From assembly GCA_963768415.1 (NCBI GenBank), contig CAVYHX010000037.1, forward strand, positions 1 through 64,000: a DNA stretch of 64,000 nucleotides, in the 5' to 3' direction. A model generated the notes under the pieces. It saw nothing but the letters and a program-made list of their open reading frames with translations, was not told where the DNA came from and made no database searches. This DNA is from CAVYHX01 sp963768415. GTDB lineage: Bacteria; Pseudomonadota; Gammaproteobacteria; UBA9214. Position numbers and translations under genes: made by a program. Positions within the stretch are counted from its first letter, which is position 1. Each line of letters begins with the position of its first letter. Positions 52,957 through 62,388 of the stretch are shown here, in pieces.

Positions 52957-55806
52957 CTATTCTACTGTTACCCGCATTACTGCGGGCTTGACCTGTATCA
53001 GGTTTGCGGGCAATTCAGAGCTTCCCTGACGTGTCGCGATACCGGCCACTCCGGCTGGGGCTTCCCGGTTGAGCTCATAAATCGCAATGGCAGCGGCGGC
53101 GTGATCGGCCGCGGGATTGGCCGCGCGGTGCCTGGCAACCGCCTGCTCCACCGCATGGTCATCCGGCCGGTATTTATCGTGCAGGGCGCGATGCGTTGCG
53201 GCCAGCTGTTCCTCACCAAGCTCGGTATAGACCAGCGCCAGGTTGTGGTGGGCGGCAAGATTTTCCGGCTCGATCGCCAGGGTCTGCAGAAAACGGTCGC
53301 GTGCCTGCCCGAGGAGCGCGTGACGTTCCGTCTCCCGGGACGGACCGCGCTGTTGCCGGGAGCGCTCGAACAGCACGCGTCCCAGCTCATTCACCGCCCG
53401 GACGTCATAGGAAAAGTCAAAGCCACGCCTGCGCGCATCCTCGAAACGGGTATCGATGATGCTCTCGAGGGCCTGGGTCGCTTCATCCAGATAACCATTC
53501 TCCCGGTCAATCAGTGCGCTGAACCAGGCGATCGTCCAGGGTACGGCCGGCGAGTCACTGTTCCTGGCACGCAGCAGGGCGTCAGCCGCCTCATCCAGCC
53601 GTCCCTCCCTGAAATAGACGCGCGCCAGATTGACGCTGCCGCGTCCATCCTGAAGTGCCTCGACCTGCCGGAAGGCCTGCTCCGCCTGACGCAATTCGCC
53701 CCTGCCCGCACCCAGGTTGCTTTCGCGCAGCAAGCCGATGCCATAATCGTTCCAGCGTTCGGCTGGCGCAACCGTGAAGGTCTGCACAGGCAGTGTGTCT
53801 GCTTGCTTCAGGACCGGCAGGCGGATGCGATCTGTCGCCATGGTGGTAATCGGCAGGTCGTTGATGGTGAAGTCCGCGCCCTGGAAGTGGCGCAGGTACG
53901 TGGTGTCGAACTTGCGATAGTTCAGCCTGGCCTCGATGTGCACGGGGCCGGTCACATCATCCGGCACCTCCAGCGAGTAGTGCACCACGCTTGCGGCGCC
54001 CGGTGGGATCTGGTGGTTATAGAGCGTCACGAAGACATCCTGCGCATTGCGCCGGTCAATACGCTCGCCCTTGCCGTCGAGCACATAACTGTTGACAAAA
54101 TAGGACCACGGGTCGACCGAGCCGATTGCGTCCAGCGCACCACTGCGGCCGATCACCCGGCCATTTTCAGTGGCGGTCACGTCGAGCCATAACTCGTTGG
54201 AGTCAGCAGTCCCCTCGGTGAGATGATGGCCAATACCGGTAGTGCGCACGACAATCTCGATGAGGTAGCGCTGTCCCGGCTCCAGGACCGGCAATGAAGG
54301 GCGCAACGGGGCATGCAGCGCACCCTCTATGCTGCCCTCCTCCTTGATGCCGAAGATGTCGATGCGGGTTACATCCTGCAAACGCTCGCGATGGGCCTGC
54401 ATGACCCAGTCTGGCAGATCCAGCAACCAGGTAATACCGGTATTGGCAGCGGGGAACTGGTGATTGTGGATACGGCGCTGGCCGCTGGCATCGAAATCCC
54501 GCGCGGATGGATCGTCAGACATCTCCAGCGGCATATGGCATTGACTGCAGCGCGAGACCGCTTTTTCAGGATAATAAAAGCTGTCGACGCGATGACCGGA
54601 TACACCGCTGAACAGGAAGCTGTCATAGTGGTTCTGCCCGCGCAACCATCGATAATGGTTAACCTCTGCAGGTATGTGCGTCTTGTGGCAGGTGGAACAA
54701 AAGGCCGCTGTCCGGTGCAGCGGTTTCAGCAGCGTCGTTTTGTGGAACGCCGGCTTGGCCTTGATCAACTGGCGGTTGATAGCGCGCAGCAGCCCTGATT
54801 CACTCCGGGCGAAGGGATAGCGCGGCGGGTCGATTATCGTGTAATTACCCGTGCCGACTGTCCCGTCCAGCCGGGTGATTGCATGGCAACTCAGGCAGGT
54901 GATGCCGGCCTTGCCCAGGGGGTCATGAGTGGTATCGAAGTCGGGGTCATCGAAACGGCCGCTGAACAGCGGGACCGGATCATGACAGGCCGCACAGAAG
55001 CGCGAGGCCCGTACCGATCCGTCACGCTGCAACCCAGCCTCGCGCGTCTCCTCGACACTGAATTTATAGGCCGGGTTATTGAAGGAACTGAAGCGGTGCA
55101 TGCTGTGCGCGTGCTGCCGGGCAATGTCTTCATGACACTCCGCACAAACGTCATCTGTCATCAGGTGACTCGCCGGAATGCTATCACTGCCGGCGAGCAC
55201 CGCCAGCGAGGGCTCGAATAAGGTCGACGTTTCCGGCATCCCTCTGGCCGACATGCTGACCTGCAGCAGGATCATCACGCCGGCGAACGCGGTTGCCGCC
55301 AGCGCCCAGCGCACACCACTGTGCCAGCGTATGGCGGGACCCGCCAGGCGATGCAATACAAAGAGCCAGGCAACGGCAAACGGGCTGACAACATGCAACC
55401 AGTAGCCGATACGCCGGATCTGCGGATCATTGACTTCGAAGAACCCGAAGCGTGTCAGTAACAGGCCCGAGGCCAGCAATATGAGCGTGGTTGCAAACAG
55501 TGCCATGCCGGCACGCACGGCATAGCGGTTCGGCCGGCGCCATGCGCGGCGCATATGCAGCACCGCAAACAGGATGACCGGCACGATAAGCAACAAGCCC
55601 AGCGCCAGGTGCAGCAGAAACATCAACAGGTAAAAGTAATCCTGGTGAATCTGATCACTGGTCTGTTCCAGCCAGGTGATTGCCAGCAGGTAAACGGAAT
55701 TGACTACCAGCAGTGCAAACAGCAGGAGGACAAACCCGAGCAGCCGCCCGAGGCGGGCATCGACTACCGGTTTGATCGACCTGTTTTCAGGACCTGCTGG
55801 AACCAC
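52957..55806 (-). CDS. Membrane pentahaem cytochrome c with C-terminal TPR
   Basis: 949 aa, intact, GTG start. The N-terminal 200 residues contain five hydrophobic segments with several His (LHLALG, LHMRR, YWLHVV, FVLHRL), which could also hold b-type haems. The periplasmic part has five CxxCH motifs in this order: CAECH, CAACH, CLSCH, CSTCH and CSQCH. This resembles cytochrome c554/NrfA-like multihaem electron carriers. The C-terminal third carries TPR motifs (GRGSVNLARVYFREGRLDEAADALL, AAHHNLALVYTELGEEQL). First gene of the operon with CRTAC1 and TPR genes. A near-consensus FNR box lies 153 nt upstream. Confidence 0.85.
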   Translation of the reverse strand: MVPAGPENRSIKPVVDARLGRLLGFVLLLFALLVVNSVYLLAITWLEQTSDQIHQDYFYLLMFLLHLALGLLLIVPVILFAVLHMRRAWRRPNRYAVRAGMALFATTLILLASGLLLTRFGFFEVNDPQIRRIGYWLHVVSPFAVAWLFVLHRLAGPAIRWHSGVRWALAATAFAGVMILLQVSMSARGMPETSTLFEPSLAVLAGSDSIPASHLMTDDVCAECHEDIARQHAHSMHRFSSFNNPAYKFSVEETREAGLQRDGSVRASRFCAACHDPVPLFSGRFDDPDFDTTHDPLGKAGITCLSCHAITRLDGTVGTGNYTIIDPPRYPFARSESGLLRAINRQLIKAKPAFHKTTLLKPLHRTAAFCSTCHKTHIPAEVNHYRWLRGQNHYDSFLFSGVSGHRVDSFYYPEKAVSRCSQCHMPLEMSDDPSARDFDASGQRRIHNHQFPAANTGITWLLDLPDWVMQAHRERLQDVTRIDIFGIKEEGSIEGALHAPLRPSLPVLEPGQRYLIEIVVRTTGIGHHLTEGTADSNELWLDVTATENGRVIGRSGALDAIGSVDPWSYFVNSYVLDGKGERIDRRNAQDVFVTLYNHQIPPGAASVVHYSLEVPDDVTGPVHIEARLNYRKFDTTYLRHFQGADFTINDLPITTMATDRIRLPVLKQADTLPVQTFTVAPAERWNDYGIGLLRESNLGAGRGELRQAEQAFRQVEALQDGRGSVNLARVYFREGRLDEAADALLRARNSDSPAVPWTIAWFSALIDRENGYLDEATQALESIIDTRFEDARRRGFDFSYDVRAVNELGRVLFERSRQQRGPSRETERHALLGQARDRFLQTLAIEPENLAAHHNLALVYTELGEEQLAATHRALHDKYRPDDHAVEQAVARHRAANPAADHAAAAIAIYELNREAPAGVAGIATRQGSSELPANLIQVKPAVMRVTVE

Positions 55807-55958
55807 TGAATATTCCTGCTGATAGTATCCGGGCTAACTCTGATCAATTCCCTGGCTGTCACTGGTGCCGGGGCACGGCCAGGCCGGAACGCCCTGCCGG
55901 CACTGCCCGGGAACCTCGTCCAATTTATCAGTTTACCGTTGTTTGCGCACTTACCGAA

Positions 55959-55972
55959 TTGATATAAATCAT
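55959..55972. promoter_or_regulatory. FNR/ANR-like box upstream of the pentahaem operon
   Basis: TTGATATAAATCAT matches TTGAT-N4-ATCAA at all but the last base. It lies about 153 nt upstream of the pentahaem start and downstream of the MscS gene stop, in a 230-nt gap with no other feature. Confidence 0.5.
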
Positions 55973-56040
55973 ATTGGAGCTGCTTATTACCGGGCCCGAA
56001 TGCCGTGTGCGCGGCGAGTACTCGATGTACGGGTCAGCAC

Positions 56041-58305
56041 TCACATGCTCCCTGGAACACCGTCAGGCGGAAAGGCCTTGACATGGATATCACGCTGCGG
56101 GAACGGGATCGTGATATCCGCCTCACGGAAAGCTTTATCGATTGCAATATTCAGATCACTGGTAATCTCGATAATCCTGTCTATCTGGCGAATGAAACAG
56201 CGCAACTCGAACTCCAGGGCACTGTCGCCGAATTGCCGGAAAAATGCCTTTGGCGGGGAGATCCCTGGCTGGTCCTTCATCACCCCCTCATGTTCGTTAG
56301 CCACCTGGACAAGCAGGCTGATAACTTTTCCTACATCTGAGCCATAGGCCACGCCGACCGGGATCCTGAGCCTGCCCCATGGGTCATTCAGCATCCAGTT
56401 GGACACCTTGTTTGAGATCAGTTCCGAGTTGGGGACGATGACATCCGCGCGATCGAAAGTCTGGATCTGGGTGGAACGAATACTGATCTTCCTGACATAG
56501 CCCTGGGTGTCACCGACTACGATCCAGTCACCGGTTCGTACCGGACGTTCAAACAGCAGGATCAGGCCGGAGACGAAATTGTTGACAACATTCTGGAGGC
56601 CGAACCCGATACCGACGGACAACGCACCGGCAACGATCGCCAGATTGGTATAACTTATACCGGCAACACCCAGCGCGATGAGTAATGAAATCGTAACGCC
56701 GACATACCCACTGACCGTCACGATAGCTTCTCTTCCGCCCCGATCCAGTCGAGTGCGCCTGACCAGGTCGCTAATCACGCGTAATTTGATCCAGCGCGTC
56801 AGGCTGATACCGACGGAGAGCACCGCAATGCCCCCCAGAATCTGCATGGGTGAAATGTGCAATGAGCCGACACCGAAGCCTTCCGTGGCATACTCGACCA
56901 TTTTCCCGATCCAGCGCTCCGACTGACCCCACAGCCACAACACCCAGATCACAAAGGCCAGCCACACAAGGAGCGAGGTCGCCAGCCGCAGCCAGACCAG
57001 TCCTGGTACGGGTTCGTGCGACTGCAGATCCATCCATTTACGAATGGATTGCTGCCACAGGTATCGACCTTCATCAAGGCCATCGAACAGAAAAATAAAC
57101 GACCTGGCAATGAATCTGAAAACCCCGAAACCGATTATCGTGCCGCTGAATCCCTGCAGCAGGTAAATAGAAAGGTTCCTGAATCCCGCGGTTTCAGCTA
57201 TGACTATGGTCAGCACCACCAGCACCAGGAGAACGCGCAAACCGCGTGTTCCTGCCAGGCCGGGGACACGTCCAAGAATAATTGCAGACCATACCAGACC
57301 AACCAGCAGCAGCCAGGCCATACCTGTGCGCAACGTGAAGTAGTGAGGATCCGGCAGCTGGATAACTGCCTCCGCCGTCGAAATCAGGCCGCCCAGTATC
57401 ACGAGCCCTGCAAGAATTCTCAGCCAGCGGCCCAGTGATTTTGCATCCTGTTTAGCCAGACCGGCCGACTCGCGCCCTGCCAGCCAGATACGCAACAGAA
57501 CACTGAAGACATACCATGTCAGGATTCCCAGTACCAGGCGGGTGATCAGGGCAGGCGGCCACTCCGGTAAATAACCCGTTAGCAACAGGCAGGCACCACA
57601 TCCTGCCAGCAGCCACGGGGCGGCAGCGACCAGATGGTTAACACCGCCTTCAGGCCGGTGACGCACAAACCATTGCCGGCGCCAGGCGATGCCTGCGGCC
57701 AGCAGCAATATAAAAGCCGTAAAGAGTGTCCAGCGCCTGGCAGTGGTTAATTGTTCCCAACCACTGCCTTGATCGAGAAATCCCGAGACCAGACGTGACC
57801 AGGCACGCGGCTCATCAAGCGCCTCAACCACTACACCCGGGGTCGGCAAGCCCTGCGCAAACAGACGGGCTTTGAGTGCAGCTCTCTCGCGCCCCTGGAT
57901 CCGGTCAAACAGGTGCTGGGACGTTTGGACAATCTGTTCGCACGCAACGCGCAGTTTCTCGCTCTTGCTGGTGTCGGCATCCAGTTCGCGGCGCAGCACG
58001 GTTACCGCCTGGTCTTCGCCCCAGGTCGCCTTACCCAGTGCATCACGCTTTGTTTTGAGGTTTTCCGCCTGTGTGACAGCATCCGCAATGCAGTCACGCG
58101 CCTGCCCACGGATGCTTGCAACCTGCCGTCTAAGCCCCGAAACATAGCGGCGTGCCTGCAGCGTATTACCCGCAGCATCGACCTGCTTCTCCAGAACAGT
58201 CAGTTCATTTCGGGCGCTGTCGAGTTCATCCTCCGTAGCAAGCGGCTGCGCCATGAGCCAGGCTGGACCCAGCAGCAATACCACCAGTATAAAACGCGCA
58301 ATCAT
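56041..58305 (-). CDS. Large MscS-family mechanosensitive channel (MscK-like)
   Basis: 754 aa. It has a signal peptide, then a periplasmic helical domain (EDELDSARNELTVLEKQVDAAGNT), many extra membrane helices, and the C-terminal MscS core. The pore region reads IVAGALSVGIGFGLQNVVNNFVSGLILLFERPVRTGDWI in the TM3-beta-domain join, a very clear MscS signature. It opens on membrane tension and protects against hypo-osmotic shock. The size and extra helices are like MscK/YbdG-type paralogues. Confidence 0.93.
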   Translation of the reverse strand: MIARFILVVLLLGPAWLMAQPLATEDELDSARNELTVLEKQVDAAGNTLQARRYVSGLRRQVASIRGQARDCIADAVTQAENLKTKRDALGKATWGEDQAVTVLRRELDADTSKSEKLRVACEQIVQTSQHLFDRIQGRERAALKARLFAQGLPTPGVVVEALDEPRAWSRLVSGFLDQGSGWEQLTTARRWTLFTAFILLLAAGIAWRRQWFVRHRPEGGVNHLVAAAPWLLAGCGACLLLTGYLPEWPPALITRLVLGILTWYVFSVLLRIWLAGRESAGLAKQDAKSLGRWLRILAGLVILGGLISTAEAVIQLPDPHYFTLRTGMAWLLLVGLVWSAIILGRVPGLAGTRGLRVLLVLVVLTIVIAETAGFRNLSIYLLQGFSGTIIGFGVFRFIARSFIFLFDGLDEGRYLWQQSIRKWMDLQSHEPVPGLVWLRLATSLLVWLAFVIWVLWLWGQSERWIGKMVEYATEGFGVGSLHISPMQILGGIAVLSVGISLTRWIKLRVISDLVRRTRLDRGGREAIVTVSGYVGVTISLLIALGVAGISYTNLAIVAGALSVGIGFGLQNVVNNFVSGLILLFERPVRTGDWIVVGDTQGYVRKISIRSTQIQTFDRADVIVPNSELISNKVSNWMLNDPWGRLRIPVGVAYGSDVGKVISLLVQVANEHEGVMKDQPGISPPKAFFRQFGDSALEFELRCFIRQIDRIIEITSDLNIAIDKAFREADITIPFPQRDIHVKAFPPDGVPGSM

Positions 58306-58391
58306 GCTCTCTTCCTATCCCGCAACCGACATACACTTCAGGTTCCGGGTGCAACTGATCGGTGAATGACATCCGGAAAGACCAGCTCTAT

Positions 58392-59363
58392 TCATAGCCA
58401 TTTTTTCATACGGAACACTGTCAGCAGGGTCACAACTATTGCAATCATTAAAAAGAGAAGGATGTAATAGCCCGACTCGGAATGCAGCTCCGGCATATTC
58501 TCAAAATTCATGCCATAGATACCGGCCAGGAAGCTGAGGGGAACAAAAATTGCCATAACCACGGTAAGAACCTTCATTATCTGGTTCAGCCGGTGCGAAG
58601 TAACCGAGATATAGCCATCGGCCAGGTCGGTGGCAAGTTCGTAATACAGGCTGGCAAGACTGCTGGCACGTTCCAGTTGTTCATAGACATCGATAATTTC
58701 ATGCTCACGCTCGGGTTCAATGGCAGGGAATGCCCCGGACTTGAGTTCATGGAAGATCTGCTGGTGGTACAGAAACACCCGTCTGAATTTTTTCAGTTCG
58801 GTTTTGTAATTAAGCAGTTCGGCAAGTATGGAATCATCCGGGTGCTGCATGACTTCGGCTTCCAGTTCCTCCAGACGCGGTTCCAGGTGAAGCAGGATCT
58901 TGAGGTAACGATCCACCGTCATGCGGCACAGGCGCAAACCCAGAGAGGCCGGACCCCGACTGAGCAGCTGGCTGTTCCTTGCTGCTCGCTTGAACAGCAA
59001 ATCAGTTACGGGTGACTCACTACTGCTCCGGGTGACCAGAAAACGCTCGCCCAGAAAGAGCGCCAGTTGATTTGTGGAAAAATGCAGCTCCTCCGACTCC
59101 TCGCTCAGCGATTTCAGCAAAATGAAGGTAAATTCAGTGAATGCCTCGAGTTTCGGCGGGTGACGTTTGCGCTGCGCATCCTGAATCGCCATCAGGTGCA
59201 GATCGAAGGTGTCCTGCAGAAATCGGGTTTCCTCATCGACGGGCTCGTCCGCGGTATCGAGCCATATGCAGGAATCATTATTCTGTTGCCATGCGCTCAC
59301 CAGCTCGATACCGCCACTGATGACTTCATTGCTTGTCTTGTTAAACAGAAGTACTCGAATCAC
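58392..59363 (-). CDS. corA: CorA-family Mg2+/divalent metal transporter (ZntB-like branch)
   Basis: 323 aa, GTG start. The long cytoplasmic helical funnel (EPEREHEIIDVYEQLERASSLASLYYEL) ends in two C-terminal membrane helices with the signature YGMNFENMPEL, the GMN selectivity motif, followed by LLFLMIAIVVTLLTVFRMKKWL. The acidic loop after GMN and the length near 320 aa fit CorA/ZntB proteins. Specific metal cannot be decided. It is divergent from the CNNM gene; that pairing of two Mg-related genes is common. Confidence 0.92.
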   Translation of the reverse strand: MIRVLLFNKTSNEVISGGIELVSAWQQNNDSCIWLDTADEPVDEETRFLQDTFDLHLMAIQDAQRKRHPPKLEAFTEFTFILLKSLSEESEELHFSTNQLALFLGERFLVTRSSSESPVTDLLFKRAARNSQLLSRGPASLGLRLCRMTVDRYLKILLHLEPRLEELEAEVMQHPDDSILAELLNYKTELKKFRRVFLYHQQIFHELKSGAFPAIEPEREHEIIDVYEQLERASSLASLYYELATDLADGYISVTSHRLNQIMKVLTVVMAIFVPLSFLAGIYGMNFENMPELHSESGYYILLFLMIAIVVTLLTVFRMKKWL

Positions 59364-59466
59364 CGGCGTTTCTCCATTTGAGTTGAGAATGTGACAGCTG
59401 TCTCAAGGCGCAAGTATAACCACGGCAAGCTAACCCCGTCACCCGTACCGGAAGGGATCAAAACAG

Positions 59467-59528
59467 CATGCCGGTGCTGGTGACCGCCCGTGAACACGCA
59501 TCCCGGGCTGACGATCAGCCGGCATGCA
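59467..59528. repeat. Long imperfect hairpin between corA and CNNM
   Basis: GCATGCCGG (59467-59475) pairs perfectly with CCGGCATGC (59520-59528). Inside, GCCCG (59487-59491) pairs with CGGGC (59505-59509), and GCTG/CAGC segments can add to the stem. It could be an isolated repeat element, a regulatory RNA domain or an operator for divergent control. No other copy was seen in the window. Confidence 0.5.
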
Positions 59529-59653
59529 CTCCGCCACCAACGGCAAGCCTGCTCCGGCCTTGAGTCCCTGCAGGAGACCGAAAAGTCACATTTCACTGGC
59601 TATTAAATCGGGTTCTGGTACAAGACTAGGGTATATTTAGCGGTTGGTATCCG

Positions 59654-59700
59654 GCGGATTTGACATTTCACACTTGCCGGGCTCAAATCCGCACTTTTTT
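59654..59700 (+). terminator. Terminator-like hairpin in the leader of the CNNM gene (candidate attenuator)
   Basis: GCGGATTTGA (59654-59663) and TCAAATCCGC (59683-59692) form a perfect 10-bp stem, followed by AC and six T (59695-59700). It ends 28 nt before the ATG at 59729 on the coding strand, where a terminator would block the gene unless it is regulated. An alternative pairing CCGGC (59651-59655) with GCCGG (59676-59680) inside the loop could compete with it. This is the pattern of a transcription-attenuation leader. Confidence 0.6.
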
Positions 59701-59728
59701 AATATTGATCGACGTGGGCAAATAAACA

Positions 59729-61076
59729 ATGCAAGACATAACCATCAACCTGATCGCCGTGGTATTGCTGCTGGCAGCAAACGGTTTTTTCGTCGCGGCC
59801 GAATTTTCGCTGGTAAAAGCCAGGCTCTTTCGCCTGGAAAGTGCCGCGCAGGGGGGTAACGCCAGCGCGAAGCTGACACTGCGCATCCAGGCCAATCTGG
59901 AAAGTTATCTGGCTGCCTGCCAACTGGGCATTACCATGGCCTCGCTCGGCCTGGGCTGGGTGGGCGAGCCGGCTGTCGCGGCCTTGCTGGAGCCCTTGTT
60001 TACCAAGTGGGGCATACCCGAAACCCTCCTGCATACCATGTCATTCGTAGTCGGGTTCCTGATTTTCTCCTCTCTGCATATCGTGGTCGGCGAGCAGGTG
60101 CCCAAGACCTTCGCGATCCGCCGTGCCGAACCGGTCGCGCTATGGTGCGCCTATCCCCTGCATGCGACGTACCTGATGGTATATCCACTCAACTGGCTGC
60201 TGAACATATCCTCGCGCTCGATCCTGTCACTGTTTAATGTCGAGGAGGTTTCACATGCCGATGTACTCAGCGGCGATGAGCTCAAGGGCCTGGTACAGAC
60301 TTCACGTGAACATGGCGAAATCGAGCATGACAAGGCAGACATGCTGCATAATCTGTTTGAATTCGATCAGCGCAATGTCGGCCGTGTGATGATCCCGCGC
60401 AGTTCCATGCAGGTGCTGGATGTCGAATGCACCGCCTGAGCAAAACCTGGCAATAATCCGTGACAGCGGGCATTCCCGTTTTCCGGTAATTGATACAGCC
60501 GGCGAGGAAGAGGTGCTGGGTATCGTGCTGGCCAAGGATCTGCATATCGCGGTACTCAGCGGTGACAGCGAACCGTGGCGCAAGCTGCAGGAATTTTGCC
60601 GTGAGCCGCTAATGGTGCCGGAAAGCCAGAAGGTATCCCAGCTGTTCGAAAGCATGCGCGGACACCGGGCGCATATGGCATTCGTGATAGACGAATACGG
60701 TTCACTTGCCGGCATGATCACCCTGGAAGACCTGCTGGAAGAGATTGTCGGTGAAATTCACGACGAGACTGACGTGGAAGCCGAAGCCAACCTGCTAACT
60801 GAAACCGGTGCCGGCACCTGGCGTGCAGACGGGTTGTTGTCACTGTCGGATATCGAGCGTGCCATCGGCCTCAAAGTGTCGGCTGAACTCGATGCCAACA
60901 CCCTGTCCGGGCTGTTTATGCAGCGCCTGTCGCGCATGCCCGAAGCAGGCGACGTTATTACCGAAGAGGGATTCCGGCTGACGATTGAATCATTGAATGA
61001 CAATCGTGTCGGGCAGGTTAAAATAGAGCTCGTAATCGACAACAGCGACGAACCGTCCGGAGAGAATGCCGACTGA
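59729..61076 (+). CDS. CNNM/CorC-type membrane protein (DUF21-CBS-CorC_HlyC), frame interrupted
   Basis: About 448 aa. The DUF21 (CNNM) membrane domain comes first (VLLLAANGFFVAAEFSLVKARLFRLE, LGWVGEPAVAALLEPL, GEQVPKTFAIRRAEP). Two CBS domains follow, with the frame changing near 60432 between VLDVECTAP and IIRDSGHSRFPV. The C-terminal CorC_HlyC domain starts near VEAEANLLTETGAGTWRADG. Such proteins are implicated in Mg2+/Co2+ efflux or sensing. One indel explains the break. The leader has a terminator-like hairpin. It is divergent from corA. Confidence 0.9.
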
Positions 61077-61214
61077 ATATGCGCTGCTGGCTCAACCCCT
61101 GTCAAAGTCCATGTGAATGGACATAACGGGCAAGGCGGCAGGGCAGCGAATATCCCGACACTGACATGCGCAACATTGAACCCGGTAGACCCCCCGCCAA
61201 CGGCGATCCAGTCA

Positions 61215-62372
61215 ATGCATGAGTCTATCGAATTACAAATGAGCCTGCTGCTGGCCGTGGCGCTGGCCGGACACCTGCTCGCCGGGCTGGTACGCCAGCC
61301 CGCCGTAGTGGGCCAGATCCTGGCCGGACTGATTGTGGGTCCGAGCGTCCTCGGCTGGATCACCTACACGACATTTGTGGCCAATATCGCCCATCTGGGC
61401 GCCATCGTTCTGCTGTTTGTGGTGGGCCTCGAGTTCCGCGCCCGGGACCTGGCAGCCGTGCGCCCCTTCGTTATCGCAGTTGCCGGTATTGTCTTGCCCT
61501 GGCTCACGGGCTACCTGATTGCACGGGGATTTGGTTTTGATACCGGCCGTTCCTTGCTGATTGGCGTTGCCTTGTGCGCCACCAGTATTGCCATCACCGC
61601 CGATACATTGCGTGAACTGGGCCGGCTCAAGTCGCCGGAAGCCAAGTTGATAATCGGTGCAGCGGTAATTGACGACGTTCTTGCCCTGCTTGCGCTGTCG
61701 CTTACCGAACAAGTTGGTAACGGTATTATAGAGCCGTTTGCGATTGGTTTAATGGCGGTAAAAGCCGTGCTGTTCATCGGCGTGGGTGCATGGCTTGGGG
61801 AGAAATTGCTGTTCCGGCTGGCCGAGAGAATCGAAAATTCCGCATTGGCTGAACGATCCCCGGAATTCGTCTTTGTACTGGGACTGCTCACGGCATTTGT
61901 CTATGCGCTGGCGGCTGAATATATGGGACTCTCGGCAATTGTCGGCGCCTTCGTCGCCGGCGTGGTATTCGAGGGCATTCATGTCAACAAAAGCCGGTCT
62001 GTACACCTGGGTGCGGAATATGTGCGCGCCTCTTTCGGGGCAGTCTTTTTTGTCTCGCTCGGTGTGCTTGCCGATATGCGCACCCTGGGTGCAGAAACAC
62101 TTATTTTTGCCGGCGTACTCACGCTGGGCGCATTCCTCTCGAAACTGGTCGGTTGCGGACTGAGTGCACGCGCGACCGGTGTCGCAACCAGAGAAAGCCT
62201 GATTATCGGGATCGGGATGGCACCCCGCGGCGAGGTCGCCATGGTCATCGCACTGCTCGCCCTGAATCGCGGCATCATCGAACAGCCCGCCTATGTCGCC
62301 CTGGTACTGATGAGCCTGATTACGACGCTGGTGGTTCCGATTCTGCTGCGTAACGGGCTGTACCGTGCCTAG
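61215..62372 (+). CDS. CPA2-family cation:proton antiporter
   Basis: About 385 aa from the ATG at 61215. It has the Na+/H+ exchanger fold with about 11-12 helices and the CPA2 motifs GQILAGLIVGPSVLG, IVLLFVVGLEF and AALIIGAAVIDDVLALLAL (the Asp pair in VIDDV). It lacks C-terminal RCK/TrkA-N domains, like short Kef/GerN-type members. Likely exchanges K+ or Na+ for H+. The second antiporter gene follows 16 nt downstream. Confidence 0.9.
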   Translation: MHESIELQMSLLLAVALAGHLLAGLVRQPAVVGQILAGLIVGPSVLGWITYTTFVANIAHLGAIVLLFVVGLEFRARDLAAVRPFVIAVAGIVLPWLTGYLIARGFGFDTGRSLLIGVALCATSIAITADTLRELGRLKSPEAKLIIGAAVIDDVLALLALSLTEQVGNGIIEPFAIGLMAVKAVLFIGVGAWLGEKLLFRLAERIENSALAERSPEFVFVLGLLTAFVYALAAEYMGLSAIVGAFVAGVVFEGIHVNKSRSVHLGAEYVRASFGAVFFVSLGVLADMRTLGAETLIFAGVLTLGAFLSKLVGCGLSARATGVATRESLIIGIGMAPRGEVAMVIALLALNRGIIEQPAYVALVLMSLITTLVVPILLRNGLYRA

Positions 62373-62388
62373 TTAGGGGTTTTACTGT

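Larger units (their letters stand above)
59364..59728. other. Divergent corA-CNNM intergenic region with structured elements
   Basis: 365 nt without a gene. It holds the long hairpin at 59467-59528 and the terminator-like leader at 59654-59700. A TATATT at 59632-59637 could be the -10 of the plus-strand transcript, giving a start near 59644 and an 85-nt leader. No strong -35 was identified. Confidence 0.5.

Noticed and set aside
55865..56347. Plus-strand open frames over the MscS 3' end
   Set aside because: Antisense to conserved MscS core sequence and Ser/Arg-rich shadow composition.
59660..59688. TTGACA and TCAAAT with 17-nt spacing, apparent sigma-70 promoter
   Set aside because: Both elements are part of the perfect terminator-like stem, which better explains the symmetry.
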